From an uncultured Actinomycetes bacterium (lineage in GTDB: Bacteria; Actinomycetota; Actinomycetes; S36-B12; UBA5976): DNA of 15,892 bases. Each line of letters opens with the position of its first letter. Position 1 is the first letter of the stretch. The notes under the pieces are model-generated. The model did not search any database and was not told the origin of the DNA. It worked only from the letters and a program-made list of their open reading frames with translations. Position numbers and translations under genes: made by a program. Of this stretch, positions 7,903-15,407 are shown piece after piece. The stretch lies in the NCBI GenBank assembly GCA_903925705.1, contig CAIYGJ010000194.1, positions 1-15,892 on the forward strand, read 5' to 3'.

Positions 7903-9235
7903 TGGTGCCCTCCGTAGTTTCCGAAATGATCGCAGGTGACGCGCCACTTGAGATGGTTGCTTTAGTTCGACGTGATGGTTGAGCAACCTGCCCTGGCATT
8001 GGTGGAACTGGGAATCCACCAACAAAAGGATCAAAGTCCTTCTCGGCTTCAAGAGCAACGCGCTGTTCTTCAATTTCGTCAGACTTCTTGCGACGTAAAT
8101 CAAGTGTGTAAGAAACTAAAACAAACACAATCAATACTGCACTTGCAACAAACAATAAGTTACGTGACTCTAAGCCGCCTGCATTGCGTAGGTAACGGGC
8201 GATGGCAACGATCAAAATCCATGCGATCGAAACTGGAATCAAGACCTTCCAGCCAAACTTCATAAATTGGTCGTAGCGAAGACGCGGCAGCGTGCCGCGC
8301 AACCAAATGAATACGAATATGAAAGCAAACACTTTGCCAAAGAACCACAGCATTGGCCACCAACCGACATTGGCTTGATCCCAAAGCGAGATTGGCCAAG
8401 GTGCCCGCCAGCCGCCAAGGAAGAGCGTGGTTGCAAGTGCTGAAACCGTGACCATATTTACGTACTCAGCAAGGAAGAAAAGTGCGAACTTCAAAGATGA
8501 ATATTCAGTGTGGAAACCACCAACGAGTTCACCTTCGGCTTCAGGTAAATCAAAAGGCGCACGGTTTGTTTCGCCAACCATTGCAGTTGTGTAAATGATG
8601 AATGACGGAAGCAGAAGCACGATGTACCACATCGGCTCTTGCGCCGCGACGATCTGGGAAGTTGACATTGATTGCGCGTAAATGAACACCGCCACAAAGG
8701 AAAGACCCATGGCAATTTCGTAGCTGATCATCTGTGCTGACGAACGAAGTCCACCTAGTAGCGGATAGATCGAACCAGACGACCAGCCAGCTAGCACGAT
8801 GCCATAAATTCCAACCGAGGCAACGGCCAAGATATAAAGTACTGAAACTGGAAAATCTGTTAATTGAAGCGGCGTCACAGTTCCAAAGATTGAAACCTCT
8901 GGGCCAAGTGGAATCACAGCAAAAGTTAAGAATGCAGTTGTTGCAGCAATCACTGGTGCAATTATATACACCGCCAGATGAGCGCCTTTAGGAATGATTT
9001 CTTCCTTCAAAGCTAACTTGATGCCATCCATTAAAGACTGCAGTAATCCAAACGGACCAACACGGTTTGGTCCGATACGCATCTGCATACGTCCTACAAC
9101 GCGACGCTCTGCCCAAATCGTAAGCAACGTCATTAGCACCATAATTACGAAAATTCCAAGTACCTTAACAGCGATTATAGCGCCGGGATCGTTTCCAAAG
9201 ATACCTAGATCACCTTGAGCTTCAGCATGAAACAT
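7895..9235 (-). CDS. nuoH: NADH-quinone oxidoreductase subunit H, with actinobacterial C-terminal extension
   Basis: The 446-residue membrane protein joins the membrane arm to the peripheral arm and forms part of the quinone chamber. Signature stretches are AERRVVGRMQMRIGPNRVGP (42-61), LMDGIKL (68-74), ETNRAPFDLPEAEGELVGGF (222-241) with the conserved acidic loop, and LRYDQFMKFGWK (319-330). The hydrophobic part ends near 380. A charged, then Pro-rich tail of about 65 residues follows, containing FDPFVGGFPVPPMPGQ (401-416), a sequence seen in actinobacterial NuoH; E. coli NuoH (325 residues) lacks it. The ATG at 9233-9235 shares one base with the nuoG stop and has GGAGGT five bases upstream. 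The end of the gene overlaps nuoI by eight bases and carries the nuoI ribosome binding site. Confidence 0.98.
   Translation of the reverse strand: MFHAEAQGDLGIFGNDPGAIIAVKVLGIFVIMVLMTLLTIWAERRVVGRMQMRIGPNRVGPFGLLQSLMDGIKLALKEEIIPKGAHLAVYIIAPVIAATTAFLTFAVIPLGPEVSIFGTVTPLQLTDFPVSVLYILAVASVGIYGIVLAGWSSGSIYPLLGGLRSSAQMISYEIAMGLSFVAVFIYAQSMSTSQIVAAQEPMWYIVLLLPSFIIYTTAMVGETNRAPFDLPEAEGELVGGFHTEYSSLKFALFFLAEYVNMVTVSALATTLFLGGWRAPWPISLWDQANVGWWPMLWFFGKVFAFIFVFIWLRGTLPRLRYDQFMKFGWKVLIPVSIAWILIVAIARYLRNAGGLESRNLLFVASAVLIVFVLVSYTLDLRRKKSDEIEEQRVALEAEKDFDPFVGGFPVPPMPGQVAQPSRRTKATISSGASPAIISETTEGTNV
7909..7913 (-). promoter_or_regulatory. Ribosome binding site of nuoI, inside the last codons of nuoH
   Basis: GGAGG on the minus strand lies six bases before the nuoI ATG at 7900-7902, within the final codons of nuoH. 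It selects this ATG over the open but unsupported 67-codon extension upstream. Confidence 0.85.
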
Positions 9236-11451
9236 TAGTTACCTCCAAGCGAAACTGTTACAACGCAACCAGATGGCAAATTCAATGAACTTCCCTCGCT
9301 ATTTGCTGGCAACCAGACAACACCATCAGCCATTCCAGCGGTAACGATTAACGGTGCACTTGCACTATTACCGCAGCATTCAACTGTTGCGGTACCACCG
9401 TCAATCAAATTAAGTTGTTGCGCAGTTGCTGGACTGACTCGAACTACAGCAACTCGGGCAGTTGCAGCAAGGTAAGGTTCACCACTTTGCAACGAACCCT
9501 TATCGAGTAAGTGACGCCAGGTTGAAAGCACCGCTTGTCCACTTCCGACCGCTTCAATATCTGCGGCCTCGGCCTTAAGTGAAGGCTTTGTGGCGGTTGC
9601 CCAAAAATCTGTCACAGAAATGGTCTTTCCAAGTTCACGTGCCAACTCAGCCAAGACATCAGCATCACTAAGTGCGCCTGGAGTTGGGACGACTGCACCA
9701 AAACTACGGTCGCGACCTTCCCAGTTGCGGAAAGTTCCGGCTTTTTCAGTTACGACTGCAACCGGTAAAACCACATCGGCTTCAGCCGTGATGTCGGTAT
9801 GACGAGTTTCCAATGAAACAACGAACTGAGCATTGGCGATCGCTGTCATCAAGTCGCCATCGACATCTTCTGGTGAAACGCCACCTACTACTAATCCCTT
9901 AATTGCAGATCCGGTAGCAGCAACAATTTCAGAAGTATTAAGGCCATCGATTGGAAGCAAGCCCGCGTCCAGGGCGCCGCGATCACCTGCGCGCCTCGGA
10001 ATCCATGCTAGTTTCGCACCAGTCTTGGCAACTAAATCTGCGACTGCGGTTAGCGCACCTGGGGTTTGAGCAGCGCGTTCTCCAACCAAGACCACACTTT
10101 CGCTAGAAAGATGATTTGCTGCAGACGCAATTACGGAAACTTCTTCACGGGGACCAGCAACAAGTAAGGTTCCCTTCATCTTGGCGAGCCCAGCGCTTGT
10201 ATAAGGCGCAACCGAATAGACCTTTGTTGTGCCACTTAATGCCGCTTTGCGTAGGCGCAAGAAAACAATCGGCGACTCATCTTCTGGTTCAAACGAAACC
10301 AAGAGCACACTCTTTGCCGCTTCTAAATCTCCGTATGTTACGTCAAGGTATTTGTTGGCTACGTGATTGGCAAGGAATGCAGTTTCTTCATTACTTACTG
10401 CACGGGCGCGGAAGTCAACATCGTTAGTGCCAAGTACATCTCTGGCAAATGAGGCATAACTTTGGGCATCTTCAACAGTCACTCGCCCACCGCTTAACAC
10501 TGCAGTAGCTTTGCCAGTTTTTGCCAAACCGGCAGCCGCAACGCGCAATGCTTCTGGCCACGATGCCGGCACTAAATTCCCAGCATCGTCGCGCACTAGT
10601 GGGTGGGTTAGGCGACCTTCGTTTGTGTATGGGAATGCGAATCTACCTTTGTCACAGTTCCACTCTTCGTTAACTTCGGGTGCGTCCCACGCCAAGCGAC
10701 GCATAACAGTGCTGCGACGAACGTCAGTGCGAATCGCACAGCCACTTGCGCAGTGCTCACATGCCGTTGGTGTGCTAACCAAATCAAACGGACGGGAGCG
10801 AAAACGATACTTGGCACTCGTCAATGCGCCAACTGGACAAATCTGAATTGTGTTTCCAGAGAAGTATGAATCAAACGGCTGATCTTCCGAAGTGCCAACT
10901 TGTTGCTTTGCGCCGCGCTCCAACAATTCAATGAATGGATCGCCAGCAATTTGATCCGCAAATCGAGTGCAACGCGCACAGGAGACACAGCGTTCGCGAT
11001 CAAGGAGAACTTGAGCGCTTACGTTAATTGGTTTTGGAAAAGTGCGCTTGGTGCCTTCAAATCTGGTTTCGCCTTGACCGTTTGTCATAGCCTGATTTTG
11101 TAGCGGGCATTCGCCACCCTTGTCGCAAATTGGACAATCAAGCGGGTGGTTAATTAGTAAAAACTCCATAACACCGGCTTGGGCTTTTTCTGCCATTTCG
11201 CTGGTGTGCTGAGTTTTAATAACCATGCCATCAGAAACTGTGACTGCGCATGAAGGTTGTGGTTTTCCTTGACCTTCAATTTCAACCAAGCACATGCGAC
11301 AAGCAGCTACTGGATCAAGAAGTGGGTGGTCGCAGAAACGAGGAATTGCAGTGCCGAGCATTTCAGCAACGCGAATGATCAAAGTGCCAACCGGAACTTC
11401 AACCACTACGCCATCAACGGTGACAGTAACAGTTTGTGTGGTTACGGTCAT
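9235..11451 (-). CDS. nuoG: NADH-quinone oxidoreductase subunit G (iron-sulfur protein, clusters N1b, N4, N5, N7)
   Basis: The 738-residue protein is the large iron-sulfur subunit of the peripheral arm. Ligands can be read in order: 2Fe-2S N1b at Cys40, 51, 54 and 68; His-ligated N5 at His102, Cys106, 109 and 115 (NHPLDCPICDKGGEC); N4 at Cys155, 158, 161 and 205; and the extra cluster N7 at Cys231, 234, 238 and 266. The rest is the degenerate molybdopterin-oxidoreductase-like fold, with a C-terminal beta-barrel-like part (about 660-738) containing DGVVWLPANSEGSS. It is shorter than I recall for E. coli NuoG (about 910) and mycobacterial NuoG (about 800). The ATG at 11449-11451 overlaps the nuoF stop as ATGA, with AGGAG seven bases upstream. 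Confidence 0.97.
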   Translation of the reverse strand: MTVTTQTVTVTVDGVVVEVPVGTLIIRVAEMLGTAIPRFCDHPLLDPVAACRMCLVEIEGQGKPQPSCAVTVSDGMVIKTQHTSEMAEKAQAGVMEFLLINHPLDCPICDKGGECPLQNQAMTNGQGETRFEGTKRTFPKPINVSAQVLLDRERCVSCARCTRFADQIAGDPFIELLERGAKQQVGTSEDQPFDSYFSGNTIQICPVGALTSAKYRFRSRPFDLVSTPTACEHCASGCAIRTDVRRSTVMRRLAWDAPEVNEEWNCDKGRFAFPYTNEGRLTHPLVRDDAGNLVPASWPEALRVAAAGLAKTGKATAVLSGGRVTVEDAQSYASFARDVLGTNDVDFRARAVSNEETAFLANHVANKYLDVTYGDLEAAKSVLLVSFEPEDESPIVFLRLRKAALSGTTKVYSVAPYTSAGLAKMKGTLLVAGPREEVSVIASAANHLSSESVVLVGERAAQTPGALTAVADLVAKTGAKLAWIPRRAGDRGALDAGLLPIDGLNTSEIVAATGSAIKGLVVGGVSPEDVDGDLMTAIANAQFVVSLETRHTDITAEADVVLPVAVVTEKAGTFRNWEGRDRSFGAVVPTPGALSDADVLAELARELGKTISVTDFWATATKPSLKAEAADIEAVGSGQAVLSTWRHLLDKGSLQSGEPYLAATARVAVVRVSPATAQQLNLIDGGTATVECCGNSASAPLIVTAGMADGVVWLPANSEGSSLNLPSGCVVTVSLGGN

Positions 11452-12749
11452 CGAGTAGCTCCTGCAAATACTGTGGCGGCTATCGGATCGAAACTTTCGC
11501 TTGCTGGCGTATTTGTCGCTTGCACAAATTCATCACGGAAGTATTTGAGTGCGGCTGGGAACGGAGTTGCGGCAGCATCACCTAATGCACAAAAGGAACG
11601 ACCAGCGATCTGGGAACAAATATCAATTAATTTGTCGAGGTCAGATTCGGTGCCGTGTCCATCTTCAAATCGATGTAAGACATCGCTCAACCACCAGGTT
11701 CCCTCGCGACATGGGGTGCACTTGCCACAGGATTCGTGCTTATAGAACGCAAGCCAACCAGTGACTGCCCGAACTACCGAAGTTGTTTCATCAAAGATCA
11801 TTGGGGTGCCAGTTCCCAGCATGGAACCTGCTGCGGCAATGTCTTCGTAAGTAAGTGGAGTATCAAGTAAGTCTGGAGTCAGCATTGGAACTGAAGAACC
11901 ACCTGGCAGCCAGAACTTAACCTTGTGACCGTCACGAACTCCACCAGCATGTTCCAGTAGTTCACGCATGGTGATGCCAAGTGGTGCTTCATAGATACCT
12001 GGACGATTTACGTGACCAGAAACAGCAAACAATTTGAATCCTGGAGACTTTTCGGTTCCAAATGACTTAAACCAATCGACACCATTGTTAACAAGGTATG
12101 GAATGTTTGCAATTGTCTCTACATTATTAACACACGATGGTGAGGCATAAAGTCCAGCAACAGCAGGAAACGGTGGCTTAAGTCTTGGCTGGCCACGACG
12201 ACCTTCAAGGGAATCAAGCAGCGCAGTTTCTTCGCCGCAAATGTAAGCACCAGCACCGGCGTGAAGCACAACTTCAAGATCAAATCCAGATCCCATGATG
12301 TTCTTGCCTAAGTAACCAGCTGAATACGCTTCGCGAATAGCGTTATTCACGCGACGGAAAACATGTGGAACTTCGCCACGGATATAAATGAATGCATGGT
12401 TAGCGCGCATTGCATACGAAGCAATGATGATTCCTTCAATAAGCGAGTGAGGATTGGCCATCATTAACGGAATGTCTTTACAGGCACCTGGTTCAGATTC
12501 ATCGGCGTTGATAACTAAGTAGTGCGGCTTGCCATCCCCTTGCGGTACGAAGCTCCACTTCAAGCCAGTTGGGAAACCTGCGCCACCACGGCCACGTAAT
12601 CCAGAATCTTTTACTAGCGAAATGATTTCGTCTGGGCCAGTTGCAAATGCCTTTTTGAACGCGGAGTAACCGCCGTGACGCATGTAGCCACCAATTTTGT
12701 AGGAATCTGCTTCATCCCAATGTGCACTGAGTACTGGAGTTAATGTCAT
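11448..12749 (-). CDS. nuoF: NADH-quinone oxidoreductase subunit F (NADH- and FMN-binding, cluster N3)
   Basis: The 433-residue flavoprotein takes the hydride from NADH onto FMN and passes electrons to cluster N3. The glycine-rich loop LRGRGGAGFPTGLKWSF (51-67) and NADESEPG (81-88) form the nucleotide and flavin site; GAYICGEETALLDSLEG (167-183) and KPPFPAVAGLY (191-201) follow. N3 ligands are Cys341, 344, 347 (SCGKCTPCREG) and Cys387 (SFCALGDAAATP). Length is typical (about 430-450). The ATG (12747-12749) overlaps the nuoE stop as ATGA, with GGAG eight bases upstream. It partners NuoE and NuoG in the NADH dehydrogenase module. No anomalies seen. Confidence 0.98.
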   Translation of the reverse strand: MTLTPVLSAHWDEADSYKIGGYMRHGGYSAFKKAFATGPDEIISLVKDSGLRGRGGAGFPTGLKWSFVPQGDGKPHYLVINADESEPGACKDIPLMMANPHSLIEGIIIASYAMRANHAFIYIRGEVPHVFRRVNNAIREAYSAGYLGKNIMGSGFDLEVVLHAGAGAYICGEETALLDSLEGRRGQPRLKPPFPAVAGLYASPSCVNNVETIANIPYLVNNGVDWFKSFGTEKSPGFKLFAVSGHVNRPGIYEAPLGITMRELLEHAGGVRDGHKVKFWLPGGSSVPMLTPDLLDTPLTYEDIAAAGSMLGTGTPMIFDETTSVVRAVTGWLAFYKHESCGKCTPCREGTWWLSDVLHRFEDGHGTESDLDKLIDICSQIAGRSFCALGDAAATPFPAALKYFRDEFVQATNTPASESFDPIAATVFAGATR

Positions 12750-13393
12750 ATCTTTACTCCTGGTGCACTTTGGCCAAGTTCCTTGGCTCGATTTAAGCCA
12801 GCCAACATTTGTGCGTCAGCCTGCACGCCTTCATCGACTAAGCCATCGTCAAAACCTGCCAAAGTCAATTCGTTTTCCTTGAATGTGCGAATTTTCGGAC
12901 CACGGGTACTTAGAACTTCTTTTCCATTTACAAGTTTTTCAACAACATCAAGAGCCGATTCTGGAGTCATGTTGTCCAAGAATTCCCAGTTGGCTGTCAT
13001 GACTGGTGCATGCGTACAAGCGGCCTGGCATTCAATGCGCTCAAGTGAAATTTTTCCATCAGCTGTAACTTCGTCGTGTCCCACACCCAGTCGAGAGCTT
13101 AACTTTTCCCAAATCGCATCGCCGCCGAGAATTCCACAGCCCGGATTGATGCAAACACCGATGTGGTATTCGCCAGCAGGCTTACGGTGATACATAGTGT
13201 AAAAAGTTGCGACCGCTGCTACTTCGGCAGTTGTTAATGAGAGTTCTTCGGCACACAACGCAATACCGTCTGCACTTACGTAACCTTCTTCGGATTGAAC
13301 TAAGTGCAACATTGGAAGTAATGCGGATCGTGCCTGTGGGTAGCGCGAAATAATTTCGCGGGCTTGTACTCGAGTTGATTCGGAAAGTGACAT
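12746..13393 (-). CDS. nuoE: NADH-quinone oxidoreductase subunit E (2Fe-2S, cluster N1a)
   Basis: The 215-residue protein is the thioredoxin-like 2Fe-2S subunit that sits beside NuoF. The ligands are Cys81 and Cys86 (CINPGC) and Cys122 and Cys126 (CQAAC), with the spacing expected for N1a. The N-terminal half has the helical part with YPQARSALLPMLHLVQ (18-33) and ATFYTMY (62-68). After the thioredoxin-like fold there is a tail of about 50 residues with no recognised domain; E. coli NuoE is 166 residues. The ATG at 13391-13393 shares one base with the nuoD stop. The nearest GGGAGG is 12 bases upstream, a longer spacing than for other genes here, so coupling to nuoD translation may matter. Confidence 0.97.
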   Translation of the reverse strand: MSLSESTRVQAREIISRYPQARSALLPMLHLVQSEEGYVSADGIALCAEELSLTTAEVAAVATFYTMYHRKPAGEYHIGVCINPGCGILGGDAIWEKLSSRLGVGHDEVTADGKISLERIECQAACTHAPVMTANWEFLDNMTPESALDVVEKLVNGKEVLSTRGPKIRTFKENELTLAGFDDGLVDEGVQADAQMLAGLNRAKELGQSAPGVKI

Positions 13394-14712
13394 TAACGAT
13401 CAACGCCTCCCATAACTGGATCAATCGAAGCCACGGCCGCGATTACATCTGCAATCTGTCCACCTTCACACATTGCGGCAACTGCTTGCAGGTTTGTAAA
13501 TGATGGATCCCGGTAATGCACTCGGTATGGGCGAGTGCTGCCATCAGAGACTATGTGCACGCCAAGTTCGCCACGTGGTGATTCAACTGCGCTGTAAACC
13601 TGACCCGCAGGAACTTGGAAGCCTTCAGTTACTAGCTTGAAGTGGTGGATCAAAGCTTCCATCGATTCGCCCATGATGTGGCGAATGTGATCTAGCGAGT
13701 TTCCTTGACCATCAGAACCAATTGATAACTGAGCTGGCCAAGCAATCTTTTTATCTTCAACCATGACTGGACCTGGCTGTAAACGATCAAGGCACTGCTC
13801 AACAATGTTTAATGACTGTTCCATTTCAGTTAAACGAATCAAGAAGCGACCGTAGGCATCAGAAGTTGTCTGAGTCATTACGTCGAATTCGTAATTTTCA
13901 TATCCGCTGTAAGGCGAAGTTTTACGAAGGTCTTCTGGAAGTCCAGTGGCGCGCAGTACTGGACCGGTAACGCCCAGAGCCATGCAACCGGCAAGGTCTA
14001 ACTTTCCAATGCCTTGGGTTCTGGCTAACCAAATCGAGTTGTCTACCAACATGTTGGCAGTATCTTTCATGCGACGCGGTAGTGCCATGATTGTGTCACG
14101 AATTTGTTTTTCAGCTCCTGCTGGCAAATCTTGTGCCACACCACCAGGTCGGATGTAAGCACTGTTCATACGCAGACCAGTTACTAGTTCAAACAAGTCA
14201 AGTATTGATTCGCGCTCCCGGAATCCGAAAATCATCGCAGTGAGTGCGCCAAGTTCCATGCCGCCAGTTGCTAGTGCAACTAAATGTGATGAAACTCGGT
14301 TAAGTTCCATCATCATTACGCGAATAACTTGCGCACGTTCTGGAATCTGATCGGTGATGCCTAAAAGTTTTTCAACACCTAAGCAGTAAGCCGTTTCATT
14401 AAAGAATGGCGACAAGTAATCCATGCGAGTAACGAAAGTTACACCCTGGGTCCAAGTGCGGTACTCAAGATTCTTTTCGATGCCCGTGTGTAGGTAGCCA
14501 ATTCCACAGCGCGCTTCGGTTACGGTTTCGCCTTCGAGTTCCAAAATCAAGCGCAATACGCCGTGAGTCGATGGATGCTGAGGACCCATGTTGACAACAA
14601 TTCGTTCATATTCGCCTTGCGCAGCGCCAAGAACTGAATCCCAGTCTTGGCCCATAACAGTGTGGACGCGACCTTCGGTTGTTTCGTAAGTTGGTGAGTA
14701 AGTATCAGACAT
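13393..14712 (-). CDS. nuoD: NADH-quinone oxidoreductase subunit D (49-kDa type, quinone-site subunit)
   Basis: The 439-residue protein is related to the large subunit of NiFe hydrogenases and forms the quinone pocket with NuoB. It is a stand-alone gene, not the NuoCD fusion of enterobacteria. MGPQHPSTHGVLR (42-54) holds His50 and RMDYLSPF (96-103) holds Tyr99; their 49-residue spacing matches the His38/Tyr87 pair that contacts the quinone head in Thermus Nqo4. The Ni-binding cysteines of hydrogenases are absent, as expected. About 35 hydrophilic residues precede the conserved domain, with EGRVHTVMGQDWD, as is usual in Actinobacteria. The ATG at 14710-14712 shares one base with the nuoC stop; GGAGGT lies ten bases upstream. 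Confidence 0.98.
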   Translation of the reverse strand: MSDTYSPTYETTEGRVHTVMGQDWDSVLGAAQGEYERIVVNMGPQHPSTHGVLRLILELEGETVTEARCGIGYLHTGIEKNLEYRTWTQGVTFVTRMDYLSPFFNETAYCLGVEKLLGITDQIPERAQVIRVMMMELNRVSSHLVALATGGMELGALTAMIFGFRERESILDLFELVTGLRMNSAYIRPGGVAQDLPAGAEKQIRDTIMALPRRMKDTANMLVDNSIWLARTQGIGKLDLAGCMALGVTGPVLRATGLPEDLRKTSPYSGYENYEFDVMTQTTSDAYGRFLIRLTEMEQSLNIVEQCLDRLQPGPVMVEDKKIAWPAQLSIGSDGQGNSLDHIRHIMGESMEALIHHFKLVTEGFQVPAGQVYSAVESPRGELGVHIVSDGSTRPYRVHYRDPSFTNLQAVAAMCEGGQIADVIAAVASIDPVMGGVDR

Positions 14713-15407
14713 TAGCTGTAAGACCTCCGAGTATCGGGAGGCGGAATTGTTGCGCCCTTGTATTCAACGGGGACACCACCGAGTGGGTAGTCCTTGCGCT
14801 GCGGATGGCCTTGCCAATCATCCGGCATCATGATGCGGATCAAATGTGGGTGGCCATCAAAAATAATTCCAAAGAAGTCATATGCTTCACGCTCATGCCA
14901 GTCGTTAGTTGGATAAACCGACATGATCGATGGAATGTGCCGATTGGAATCCGGAACTGAAACTTCTAGTCGAATTCGACGATTGTGTGTTACTGACCGG
15001 AAGTGATAAACCGCATGCAATTCGCGGTCTTTATGTTCCGGGTAATGAACTCCACTGACACCAAGACAAAGTTCAAATCGCAGACCTGGTTCATCTCGTA
15101 GGGTTTTTGCGATTGCAACTAATTCGCTTGGTCGTACGTGAAGCGTTAGTTCGTCATGGTCTACAACAACTTTTTCGATGGCTTTATCCCAGGAAGATTC
15201 AAAATCTGGAAGTGCTGCAATCAACTCATCGGCAAGTTCGTCAAAGTAACTGCCGTAAGGACGCTCAGATGGTGCCGGAACTGGAACTACAGTTGCCAGC
15301 CCACCGAAACCAGAAGTATCGCCAGAGCCATTTGCGCCAAACATTCCTTGGCTAGCACTTGTAACTTCAAGTAACGGCTGACCGTTGTGTACTACTTCGT
15401 TACTCAT
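14712..15407 (-). CDS. nuoC: NADH-quinone oxidoreductase subunit C (30-kDa type)
   Basis: The 231-residue protein is a structural subunit of the peripheral arm that packs on NuoD and has no cofactor. The family signature is in the C-terminal half: WHEREAYDFFGIIFDGHPHL (170-189), then RIMMPDDWQGHPQRKDYPLG (191-210). The first about 50 residues are rich in Gly, Ser and Pro and look disordered; the folded domain seems to start near YGSYFDELADELIAALPD (51-68). The ATG at 15405-15407 overlaps the nuoB stop as ATGA, with GAGG nine bases upstream. It ends one base into nuoD. Nothing is missing for the family. Confidence 0.97.
   Translation of the reverse strand: MSNEVVHNGQPLLEVTSASQGMFGANGSGDTSGFGGLATVVPVPAPSERPYGSYFDELADELIAALPDFESSWDKAIEKVVVDHDELTLHVRPSELVAIAKTLRDEPGLRFELCLGVSGVHYPEHKDRELHAVYHFRSVTHNRRIRLEVSVPDSNRHIPSIMSVYPTNDWHEREAYDFFGIIFDGHPHLIRIMMPDDWQGHPQRKDYPLGGVPVEYKGATIPPPDTRRSYS

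Noticed and set aside
7903..8103. Longer version of nuoI starting 67 codons upstream
   Set aside because: The extra part lies in nuoH in another frame, is Lys/Arg/Leu-rich and unlike any NuoI. The ATG at 7900-7902 has GGAGG at good spacing and gives the normal N-terminus.
11257..11745. Plus-strand open frame of 162 codons antisense to the nuoF-nuoG junction
   Set aside because: The longest antisense frame, but it only mirrors strongly conserved NuoF/NuoG codons and shows no domain or good ribosome binding site.
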